From assembly GCA_023444055.1 (NCBI GenBank), contig JAEZRV010000041.1:1-64000 (forward strand): a DNA stretch of 64,000 nt. The letters are read 5' to 3'. A program made the position numbers and the translations under genes. Each line of letters opens with the position of its first letter. The stretch's first letter is position 1. The DNA comes from Bacillota bacterium. GTDB lineage: Bacteria > Bacillota > Clostridia > Acetivibrionales > DSM-1351. This document shows, in pieces, positions 17,758 through 25,556 of the stretch. The notes below the pieces were generated by a model that did not search any database, was not told the DNA's origin, and saw nothing but the letters and a program-made list of their open reading frames with translations.

Positions 17758-18828
17758 ATGACACCGATTGCGAAAAATATTAAAAGGTATTTTTCTAGAT
17801 TTAAAATTAAGCCTTTTGATGTTGCGATTATTTTAATTGCTATTGTCATATCCATTACTGCAGGCTTTTTTGTATTCAATGGATTGAAAAAACAGGTGGT
17901 AATCAATGATAATGGGCAAGAGACTGTGATTAAGACAATGAAGGCGACAGTGGGAGACGTACTGGAGCAGACAGGCATAAAAGTAGCAAAAGAAGACTAT
18001 ATAAGTATGCCTTTAGATGCAGAGCTCGTAAAGATTAAGAGAAATGATATACAGATTAAACGAGCTGTACCTATTTCGATTAAAGTAGATGGAAAAAATC
18101 TTGCTGTAAAAACTTATAAGGGTACTGTTAAAGAGGTGCTAAAAGACAACACGATAAACGTTGATGGAAATGACAAATTCATTGGTTGCGGATTAGAAGA
18201 TAAAATAGTACAAAATATGGACATATCAATAGTTCGTGTTGATGAGAAAACAGTAACTGAGGCAACACCTATTCCATTTAAAACAATTACTAAAGAAAAT
18301 GACCGACTAGATGTTGGTACAAAAAATACAGTTAGAGAAGGAAAAGAAGGAGTCCGCGAAAAGATTTTTAAGGTAGTTTATGAGAATGGAAAGCAGATCG
18401 CAAAGCAATTGATAGAGGATGTTGAAGCTACAAAACCTCTAGACAAAATTGTTGAAGTCGGTACGGTTTTAAACTACAAGACGTCACGTGGAGACACATT
18501 AAGATTTTCAAAGGCAATTGATATGAAAGCTACTTCATATACCGCTTCTTTTAAGGATACAGGGAAAAATCCTGGAGACGCAGGATTTGGTATTACAGCA
18601 ACTGGAGCAAAAGTTAGAAAAGGAATAATAGCAGTAGATCCTAGAGTTATACCGCTGGGAACTAGAGTTTATATTGAAGTTCCTGGCAAGGCGGCTGATT
18701 ATGGATACGCAGTTGCCGCAGACACAGGGAGTGCTATTAAGGGGAACAAGATAGATGTATATCTTAACTCTAATAGCGCGGTAGAAGCATGGGGAGTTAG
18801 GCGAGTAAAGGTTTATATTTTGAAGTAA
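17758..18828 (+). CDS. yabE: YabE/Rpf-like cell-wall protein: DUF348, G5 and 3D domains
   Basis: A 356-residue protein. An N-terminal membrane anchor (DVAIILIAIVISITAGFFVFN) is followed by two DUF348 ubiquitin-like repeats (about residues 48-165), a G5 domain (about 170-250), and a C-terminal 3D domain with SYTASFKDTG, IAVDPRVIPLGTRVYIE and the triple-Asp core ADTGSAIKGNKIDVY. 3D domains of this type are lytic-transglycosylase-like and remodel peptidoglycan. The gene sits just before rsmA, as in Bacillus. No c-di-AMP riboswitch is visible upstream. Confidence 0.92.
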   Translation: MTPIAKNIKRYFSRFKIKPFDVAIILIAIVISITAGFFVFNGLKKQVVINDNGQETVIKTMKATVGDVLEQTGIKVAKEDYISMPLDAELVKIKRNDIQIKRAVPISIKVDGKNLAVKTYKGTVKEVLKDNTINVDGNDKFIGCGLEDKIVQNMDISIVRVDEKTVTEATPIPFKTITKENDRLDVGTKNTVREGKEGVREKIFKVVYENGKQIAKQLIEDVEATKPLDKIVEVGTVLNYKTSRGDTLRFSKAIDMKATSYTASFKDTGKNPGDAGFGITATGAKVRKGIIAVDPRVIPLGTRVYIEVPGKAADYGYAVAADTGSAIKGNKIDVYLNSNSAVEAWGVRRVKVYILK

Positions 18829-18935
18829 GCCTTTGCAAAGTAATTCACATATTTCTAAATTAATAATGTTTTAAAGGGACTATTTACAGCTAATCTAGAT
18901 ATTTAGATTAGCTATTTTTCTTAAAGGAGAATTAA

Positions 18936-19787
18936 ATGAATAGAAATAATACTTTAGAAGTAATTAAAAAGCATAATTTAAGGTTAACGAAAACACTTGG
19001 GCAAAACTTTCTTAATGATGATAGTGTAGTTAAAAGAATAGTTGATGCGGCTGATATAAACGATAAAACCCTTGTAATTGAGATAGGTCCTGGTATTGGA
19101 AGCATGACAAAAGAGATGGCATCTATTGCTGCTGGAGTTGTTGCAGTTGAGATTGATAAGCACCTTATTCCTGCTTTGAATGATAACCTTAGTGATTTCT
19201 CAAACATAGCTATTATAAACAACGATATAATGAAAGTAGATATTGAGGCTATTTTAACTGAGAATAAAGAGAAATATAACGCTGATGTCATAAAAGTCGT
19301 AGCAAATTTACCATACTACATAACTACACCAATAATAATGAAATTTTTAGAAGAAGTTAAGGGTATTGATGCAATGGTTTTTATGGTACAAAAGGAAGTT
19401 GCTCAAAGAATGGTATCAAAGCCTGGGATTAAGGATTACGGCGCATTATCAGTTGCAGTGCAATTTTACTCTAAACCACAAATCATGTTTGATGTGCCTC
19501 CTCATTGCTTTATTCCTCAGCCAGAAGTACATTCTACAGTTATAAAACTGGATATTTTAAGTGAGCCACCTGTAAACGTGAATAAGGAGCTATATTTTAA
19601 GTTAGTTAAAGCTTCCTTTGGTCAACGAAGAAAAACTCTTGTCAATGCATTGGCAAATGCAGGGATCTTTAACAAGAGCAAAGAACAGATTAAACACATT
19701 ATTGAAAGCATGGGTCTAAATGAGAATGTAAGAGGTGAGGTTTTATCAGTAGAAAAGTTTGGGGAACTGGCGAACTTTTTTGAATGA
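18936..19787 (+). CDS. rsmA: 16S rRNA dimethyladenosine transferase (A1518/A1519)
   Basis: A 283-residue KsgA enzyme. It has LRLTKTLGQNFLNDDSVVKRIV, SAM motif VIEIGPGIGSMTKEM, catalytic NLPYYITTPII (residues 123-133) and CFIPQPEVHSTVIKL. The ribosome site is AAAGGAG. A strong terminator follows. Confidence 0.97.
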   Translation: MNRNNTLEVIKKHNLRLTKTLGQNFLNDDSVVKRIVDAADINDKTLVIEIGPGIGSMTKEMASIAAGVVAVEIDKHLIPALNDNLSDFSNIAIINNDIMKVDIEAILTENKEKYNADVIKVVANLPYYITTPIIMKFLEEVKGIDAMVFMVQKEVAQRMVSKPGIKDYGALSVAVQFYSKPQIMFDVPPHCFIPQPEVHSTVIKLDILSEPPVNVNKELYFKLVKASFGQRRKTLVNALANAGIFNKSKEQIKHIIESMGLNENVRGEVLSVEKFGELANFFE

Positions 19788-19812
19788 AAAAATAATTAAA
19801 CATTAATAAACA

Positions 19813-19852
19813 AAGAGACAGGTATGATATCAGTGACCTGTCTCTTATTTTT
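19813..19852. terminator. Terminator between convergent rsmA and the permease gene
   Basis: Eleven-bp perfect stem AAGAGACAGGT (19813-19823) / ACCTGTCTCTT (19836-19846) followed by ATTTTTTA. Confidence 0.9.
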
Positions 19853-19927
19853 TATGGATTAAAATTCTTTGAATAAAATGCAACTTACAATTTGCGAGCT
19901 ACTCTAACTATTGACATAAAACTGCAA

Positions 19928-21796
19928 TTATTCGAATTTATAAGATTTCACTACCTTATCATCATCCTTCATTTGAAGCGGCATTGTGGATACAACAATA
20001 TGCTTGTAATGCTTCATTAGTTCACGCTCAATGAATACTCTTGTTTGATTGTGAAGAATTTTGTTCCACCAAGATCTTACCACAAATTGAGGTAAGATAA
20101 CGGTTATGATATCACCCTTTTGGTAGTCATACTCGGTAGAGTCAATATATTTAAGTAAAGGTTCTACTACTTTTCTGAAAGGCGAATATTTCGTGATAAG
20201 CTGAATATCCGAATCTAGTAATTTGAATTTCTCAGATACTTTTTTCGCTTCTTCTTCATCTACTGCTATATTAAAGGCTACAACATTGTCTGATATTGTA
20301 GCAGCATATCTAAGAGCTCTTATACTTGCCTTATTAATGCTTGCTATTGGTACGATTACTCGGTTTCTATAAACATTGTGTTTAATATGAACATTTTCAA
20401 GTTCTTCATTTGTCATCTTAAGTTGTTTTCCAATTGCTGCATAGTGCTTCTTAACCTTGAGCATTAAGAAAATCATTATAGGTATTACTATTACAACAAC
20501 CCATGCTCCCTGAGTGAACTTTGTTATCGCAATTACAATTACAATTAAAAACGTAACAAAAGCGCCAAAACCATTTATTATAGCTTTTGGAATCCAATTG
20601 TTACCCTTTTCCTTAACCCATTTTAAAAGCATACCTGTTTGGGACAATGTAAAGGAAATAAATACTCCAATTGCGTATAGACCTATCAATGAGGTTACAT
20701 TAGCGTTGAACACAATTACAAGGAGTGCTGATATAGCGGATAAAACAATAATACCATTTGAATAACTAAGCCTGTCCCCTCTCATATTCAGCTGTCTTGG
20801 CACATAGCCTTCATATGCCATAACAGAAATGAGGTTAGGAAATCCAACAAAAGCCGTATTTGCAGCAAGAACTAATATCAAGAAACTGAGTGCCATGATA
20901 GTATAGAAAAATATTGAACGACCAAAAATCATTCCTGCCACCTGAATAAGTAATGCACCATTTTCAGGGTTTGGATGGTAGAAGTTTGCGATTATTGATG
21001 TACCGCCAAACACGATAAGTACGAAGAATGATAATAAGAACAAAACTTTTTTTGCGTTTTTAACTGAAGGTTGCTTAAAGTTCGGTACTGCATTGCTGAC
21101 TGCCTCAACACCTGTCAGAGCGGCACAACCATTTGTAAATGCTCTTAAAATAAGAATTAAAGAAAGATTCTCAGTGGTAATTTTTGCAAATTCAACAGGC
21201 TCTGGTGTATAACCGTTTTTGATTTTTATTAGACCAACTACAAACATAAATATAATTGAAAAAATAAATAGATAAGTTGGTATACTAAAAATCTTTGCAG
21301 ATTCCTTTGTCCCTCTAAGATTAATGACAGTCATAAATAATATAAGCAATACACAAAGTAATACCTTATACGGTTTTAATTGGGTAAAAGCAGAAGTTAC
21401 CTGTTCAACACCAGAGGCAATACTTACAGCTACAGTCATTATATAGCCTATACTTAGTGCAGAACCAGCAGTTACGCCAGCAATTAAACCGATATTTTCC
21501 TTGGCAACAATAAATGCTCCGCCGCCATTAGGATAGCTTTCTATTGTTTGAGTATAAGAAAGTGTTAGTATAGCAAGTAATGCGATAATTGCAAAAGAAA
21601 TATATGCCATCTGCCGATATGCTAACATTCCTATTGGCAACAATACAAGCAAAATTTCTTGCCCAGCATATGCAACTGATGATATTGCATCACTTGATAG
21701 TAAAGGAAGCCCCCAAAGAACATTAAGTTTCTCACCTTTAAGTTCCGCATTTTTAAGAGGTTTGCCTATTAATAGTCTCTTTAATTTTGTACCCAC
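19928..21796 (-). CDS. KimA-type APC-family transporter (probable K+ importer)
   Basis: A 622-residue, 12-TM APC permease with a long cytosolic C-terminal domain (about residues 460-622). It begins KLKRLLIGKPLKNAELKGEK and has LLSSDAISSVAYAGQEILL and YPNGGGAFIVAKENIG. This architecture and length match Bacillus KimA, a high-affinity K+/H+ symporter inhibited by c-di-AMP. That would be consistent with the c-di-AMP receptor darA elsewhere in the window. The 301-bp upstream gap lacks any visible ydaO-type riboswitch. A generic amino-acid permease is the alternative. Confidence 0.8.
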   Translation of the reverse strand: MGTKLKRLLIGKPLKNAELKGEKLNVLWGLPLLSSDAISSVAYAGQEILLVLLPIGMLAYRQMAYISFAIIALLAILTLSYTQTIESYPNGGGAFIVAKENIGLIAGVTAGSALSIGYIMTVAVSIASGVEQVTSAFTQLKPYKVLLCVLLILFMTVINLRGTKESAKIFSIPTYLFIFSIIFMFVVGLIKIKNGYTPEPVEFAKITTENLSLILILRAFTNGCAALTGVEAVSNAVPNFKQPSVKNAKKVLFLLSFFVLIVFGGTSIIANFYHPNPENGALLIQVAGMIFGRSIFFYTIMALSFLILVLAANTAFVGFPNLISVMAYEGYVPRQLNMRGDRLSYSNGIIVLSAISALLVIVFNANVTSLIGLYAIGVFISFTLSQTGMLLKWVKEKGNNWIPKAIINGFGAFVTFLIVIVIAITKFTQGAWVVVIVIPIMIFLMLKVKKHYAAIGKQLKMTNEELENVHIKHNVYRNRVIVPIASINKASIRALRYAATISDNVVAFNIAVDEEEAKKVSEKFKLLDSDIQLITKYSPFRKVVEPLLKYIDSTEYDYQKGDIITVILPQFVVRSWWNKILHNQTRVFIERELMKHYKHIVVSTMPLQMKDDDKVVKSYKFE

Positions 21797-22097
21797 AAAT
21801 AATTCACATCTCTTTTCTGTTTTAGTAACAAATTAGTAACGAAAAGTTTACAAATTTGTCGTATTTATTATTATACTTTGAAGGAATTGATATGTAAACA
21901 GAGATTTGAGAATATCTTACTATAATACAATCTCTATTTTTAATTAATAAATGGAATACTTTTATATTTATAACATATATTTTAATGTTAAAGAATAACT
22001 AAGTAATAAAGCATATATTTAAATGCAAATTAGTTAAGGCAGGATTTAAAATGAATAAGATTTTGGAGTATAAAATTTACTAAAGGAGAATTTCACC
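21797..22097. other. Intergenic region between divergent permease and 548-aa gene
   Basis: AT-rich spacer. Nothing recognised except a partial tail (TTTAAATGCAAATTAG, 22019-22034) of the dispersed repeat and the AAAGGAGAA ribosome site of the next gene. Confidence 0.4.
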
Positions 22098-23744
22098 ATG
22101 GCTAATAATTATCTAAAACAATTTCATATATTTAAAAGTATGGATAATGATGTTGGCAATCCGTCAGGTTATTTAAAGGTTGAAATAAATGGTGATATGG
22201 CGAAGCTACAATTATCGTTGAATAATCTGTTACAAATGCCAGGTATATTGTATCAACTTTATGGTATTAAGAAAGAAGACGATGAACTGGTTTATACAGT
22301 CATTTGTGATATCCTGAATATAAATGGCAGAGCTGACGTGAAGGTGAGTACTAATGTTAATCAAGTTGGATCAAGCTGCTTATCCATAGAGAAGATTAAT
22401 ATTTATGCGATTGCAATCCAGCTTCCTAGTAAACCGTCTGTTTTAAAATTTCCTCTTGTTGCTTACACAAGGGAGGAAATTTTATGGAGAAGTGATTTCG
22501 ATACAGTCCAAAATCTACATATTGCTGATGAGAAGCAAAAATTATTTAATCAGAGTATAGATACTATTAATAAAATAGAGCTCTCCCAAGATAGGGTTGA
22601 GAATGAGCCGATAGATAATAATAGAACAGGTGAATTGTATCATTCAAAAGATACAGGCATAAATGCATCAATAAGTGAAAGAAGCTGCATTACAGACAGC
22701 GGTATTACAATAAATAGTGTTACTCAAGGTGATATAGATATTGAAAAGGAGGAACACAGAGTACAAATAGGTGATGCAAACAATACAAAAAAGGAAGCAA
22801 TTGAAATAGAAAGACTGGTAAAAGTAAAAGAAGCAGAACAAGCAGAACAAACAGAACAAACAGAACAAACAGAACAAACAGAACAAACAGAACAAGCAGA
22901 ACAAGCAGAACAAACAGAACAAGCAGAACAAGCAGAACAAGCAGAACAAGCAGAACAAGCAGAACAAGCAGAACAAGCAGAACAAGCAGAACAAACACAA
23001 CAAACACAGAATAGAAGAAAAACTGAGGATATTAAAAATAATGAAAAAAACATAACAGATGATAATAAAAGTAGTGAAAAAGACATAACAGACAGTAATT
23101 TAAATATAAAAGTAACAGATTTTCGAGACAATGAACTCTTAAATGATATGAAATTAAACTTTACAGGCAAATTCGAATCTGTAATTACAAGCATTTATAA
23201 TGCTGATAAATCGGAAATAAAAAGTAGGGAAAAGGAATATGAGTTTATTTCAAATGATAATGACATATTAGGCTCAGTAGAGGAGAACTTCAATGTTATA
23301 TCATCAATTGAAATGGATAAGGATACAATAAAAACTAGACTAAGTTTAACAGATTTAAAAGATGAGCTAAATAAAAGTTTTGAAAGCTATAATCCTTTTA
23401 AAATGAAAAGCAAAAATTTTAACTGGTGGAAGATAAATAGTCCTGGTTATTTAAATAACATTTTATTTAGAAACAACATAAAGACTTATTTGCTTTTTAA
23501 CCCGAAAGTAATGTTGGCGCATTATAAATATAGATATATTATTTTTGGAGTTCGAAAAGAGAAGCACTCAGGTAAGGAATACTTTATATGTGGAGTACCT
23601 GGAGTATATAGTATAGATGAAAATCCTTTTGGAAATATGGGAAGCTGGGTTCAAACGGAAGGATATAAACCAAAATATGGAGCTTTTGGTTATTGGATTA
23701 TCATGATTGAGCCTAAGACAGGTAAACTTATTAAGGCAAAATAA
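22098..23744 (+). CDS. Conserved clostridial protein with central EQA/EQT repeat
   Basis: A 548-residue protein in three parts. Residues 1-135 form a globular N-terminal domain (GYLKVEINGDMAKLQLSLNNL). Residues about 135-425 are low complexity, including about 18 EQA/EQT triplets encoded by a 9-bp tandem repeat. Residues about 430-548 form an aromatic C-terminal domain (NWWKINSPGYLNNILFRNN, YKYRYIIFGVRKE, GAFGYWIIMIE). No signal peptide is visible. The domain pattern resembles spore-coat or envelope-associated clostridial proteins, but I cannot name the family. Confidence 0.75.
   Translation: MANNYLKQFHIFKSMDNDVGNPSGYLKVEINGDMAKLQLSLNNLLQMPGILYQLYGIKKEDDELVYTVICDILNINGRADVKVSTNVNQVGSSCLSIEKINIYAIAIQLPSKPSVLKFPLVAYTREEILWRSDFDTVQNLHIADEKQKLFNQSIDTINKIELSQDRVENEPIDNNRTGELYHSKDTGINASISERSCITDSGITINSVTQGDIDIEKEEHRVQIGDANNTKKEAIEIERLVKVKEAEQAEQTEQTEQTEQTEQTEQAEQAEQTEQAEQAEQAEQAEQAEQAEQAEQAEQTQQTQNRRKTEDIKNNEKNITDDNKSSEKDITDSNLNIKVTDFRDNELLNDMKLNFTGKFESVITSIYNADKSEIKSREKEYEFISNDNDILGSVEENFNVISSIEMDKDTIKTRLSLTDLKDELNKSFESYNPFKMKSKNFNWWKINSPGYLNNILFRNNIKTYLLFNPKVMLAHYKYRYIIFGVRKEKHSGKEYFICGVPGVYSIDENPFGNMGSWVQTEGYKPKYGAFGYWIIMIEPKTGKLIKAK
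22834..23001 (+). repeat. 9-bp coding tandem repeat (GAACAAGCA / GAACAAACA)
   Basis: About 18 tandem 9-bp units encoding Glu-Gln-Ala or Glu-Gln-Thr. The two variants are grouped in blocks, as expected from unit duplication. The length stays in frame because the unit is a multiple of three, so copy number can change protein length without loss of frame. It generates long minus-strand open frames that are not genes. Confidence 0.92.
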
Positions 23745-23794
23745 TACATAAAAACAATTTAATAAAAAACAACCGAAAAAAAGAAATAATGTAT

Positions 23795-23824
23795 TTGCCG
23801 AAATATAGTGTTATATAGTATAAT
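23795..23824 (+). promoter_or_regulatory. Promoter of zapA
   Basis: TTGCCG (23795-23800), 18-bp spacer, TATAAT (23819-23824). Confidence 0.6.
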
Positions 23825-23861
23825 CAAGGTAATTATTCAAGCTTAAAGGAGCTGGATCACC

Positions 23862-24299
23862 TTGACTTCAAAAAATAAGGTTGTTATTAGAATAGCAGGT
23901 AACGATTATACGCTTGTTGGAGTAGAATCTGACGAATATATGCAGAAGGTTGGCTTATATATTGATAAAAAGATGAATGAAATATTGCTTCGCAATAATA
24001 GACTCAGTACTTCTCTTGCTGCAGTTTTAACTGCTTTAAATGTGGCAGACGACTACTTTAAATGCCGTGAAAATGAGGCGTTAGCCAGTAAAGAGAGAGA
24101 GGCTATTAGAGTTGAACTTGAGAGAATTAGAAATGAGAATATCCGACTGAAGGAAGAAAATAATGTTTTGGCATCCAATAATTCATCCCTTCAGCTTGAG
24201 TTAGCAAAGAGAGAGGCCGAGCTTGGAGAAGTTAGAAGCTCAATTAATAAGAGAGATAAGCCTATTGTACAGAAAACAATGACTGGGTATGATATGTGA
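23862..24299 (+). CDS. zapA: Cell division protein ZapA
   Basis: A 145-residue FtsZ-ring stabiliser. The N-terminal domain reads VVIRIAGNDYTLVGVESDEYMQKVGLYIDKKMNEI, followed by ALNVADDYF and a coiled coil of roughly 60 residues. The start is TTG 23862 after AAAGGAGCTGG. It is longer than enterobacterial ZapA, as usual in Clostridia. U32 genes follow downstream, as is common in Firmicutes. Confidence 0.92.
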   Translation: MTSKNKVVIRIAGNDYTLVGVESDEYMQKVGLYIDKKMNEILLRNNRLSTSLAAVLTALNVADDYFKCRENEALASKEREAIRVELERIRNENIRLKEENNVLASNNSSLQLELAKREAELGEVRSSINKRDKPIVQKTMTGYDM

Positions 24300-24312
24300 G
24301 GTTTTTTAAATA

Positions 24313-24349
24313 AAGCTAGAGGGTATTTTATACTCATCTGGCTTTTTTC
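24313..24349 (+). terminator. Terminator after zapA
   Basis: Imperfect stem AAGCTAGAGGGTAT / ATACTCATCTGGCTT with a TTTT-rich tail. Confidence 0.7.
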
Positions 24350-24475
24350 TTATGTTTTATAACAGAGTAAAAATTTTTCTCTCACACCTATAATTTTAAA
24401 CTGGGGAAATTAAGTAAATAATAAAGAAAGATAAAATAAGCTTTCTTGTAGAGAGAATATAAGCTAATATATACA

Positions 24476-24500
24476 TATAACGAGGCAAGAAAATGTCCCA
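24476..24500. repeat. Truncated left end of the 157-bp repeat
   Basis: TATAACGAGGCAAGAAAATG followed by TCCCA matches the first 25 bases of the copies at 5190 and 5697. The sequence then diverges completely. Confidence 0.7.
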
Positions 24501-24578
24501 CATTAATGTAATTAAGGATGAAAAATAAATAAACAATACAAACTAGCATATATGAAATTATACGAGGTATTGATTAAT

Positions 24579-25457
24579 ATGAAAGTAATATTTATATTTA
24601 TTGATGGAGTAGGAATAGGAAACAAGGATAAAGAGACAAATCCAATATATGCGACAGAATCCTTAATATTAGCCAGTCTAATAGAGCAAGCTAGATTTCA
24701 AGCAGATGCCTCTCTTGGCGTTGAAGGGCTTCCGCAGAGTGCAACAGGGCAAACTTCTATCTTTACGGGAGTTAACGCACCAGCAGTATTAAATAGGCAT
24801 TTAAGCGGACAGCCAACAGAAACATTAAGAGAAATAATATCCCATGGAAATTTGTTTTCTGAGTTAAAGAACATGGGCTTAAAGGTTGCAAGTGCTAATG
24901 TTTATAGGGATGAATATTTAGTAAAGATGCTGGATTTATCGGATAGAAGAAATAGACCATCAGTGACCTCTGTAATGGGTATGTCTGTAGATATAAAATT
25001 TAAAACAGTTGCAGACTTTGTTAATAGTAATGGGGTTTACCATGATATTACAGGTGAAATTCTAAAGGAATCAGATTACAATGTTGAGCTCATTTCACCT
25101 AAAAAGGCCGCACAAAATCTATATAGACTTAGTAAGGAAAATGACTTTACATTGTTTGAGCACTTTATGACTGATATTGCAGGGCACAAGGCTGAGATGG
25201 AAAGTGCCATCAGTATTATTGAAACAGTAGATAGCTTTTTAGCGGAGCTAACTAGTTTAATGAATTTTGAAGAAGATGTTCTTATAATTACAAGTGACCA
25301 TGGAAACATCGAAGATTGTTCGGTCCAGACACATACAATGAACAAGGTGCCAGTAATTATTTTAGGCAAGAAAGCTGATGCTATAAACATGAGAATAAAC
25401 TCGCTAGTCGACATAATGCCGTTTGTAATTGAATTGTTTACATGTTATAAAGAATAG
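24579..25457 (+). CDS. Alkaline-phosphatase-superfamily metalloenzyme (phosphoglyceromutase/phosphopentomutase-like)
   Basis: About 292 residues from ATG 24579, which has GAGG upstream; ATG 24552 would add nine residues. Metal-site motifs are FIFIDGVGIG at the start, SATGQTSIFTG (nucleophile Thr/Ser region), FEHFMTDIAGHK and ITSDHGNIED. It is shorter than BPG-independent phosphoglycerate mutase and lacks its insert. Substrate is unknown. Such genes are often annotated simply as metalloenzyme family proteins. Confidence 0.8.
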   Translation: MKVIFIFIDGVGIGNKDKETNPIYATESLILASLIEQARFQADASLGVEGLPQSATGQTSIFTGVNAPAVLNRHLSGQPTETLREIISHGNLFSELKNMGLKVASANVYRDEYLVKMLDLSDRRNRPSVTSVMGMSVDIKFKTVADFVNSNGVYHDITGEILKESDYNVELISPKKAAQNLYRLSKENDFTLFEHFMTDIAGHKAEMESAISIIETVDSFLAELTSLMNFEEDVLIITSDHGNIEDCSVQTHTMNKVPVIILGKKADAINMRINSLVDIMPFVIELFTCYKE

Positions 25458-25556
25458 AGAATTAATTTATTTATTCAGTACACAGTTGAAGTGGTATTAA
25501 AAATGTGTCTTTTATATATTTTAAATGTTAAATAGTATTATATGGAGGAAATAGGT

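Noticed and set aside
22668..23194. Three long minus-strand open frames rich in Leu/Val, Cys/Leu/Phe or Ser/Ala/Cys
   Set aside because: They are antisense shadows of the 9-bp EQA/EQT repeat; periodic DNA keeps all frames open.
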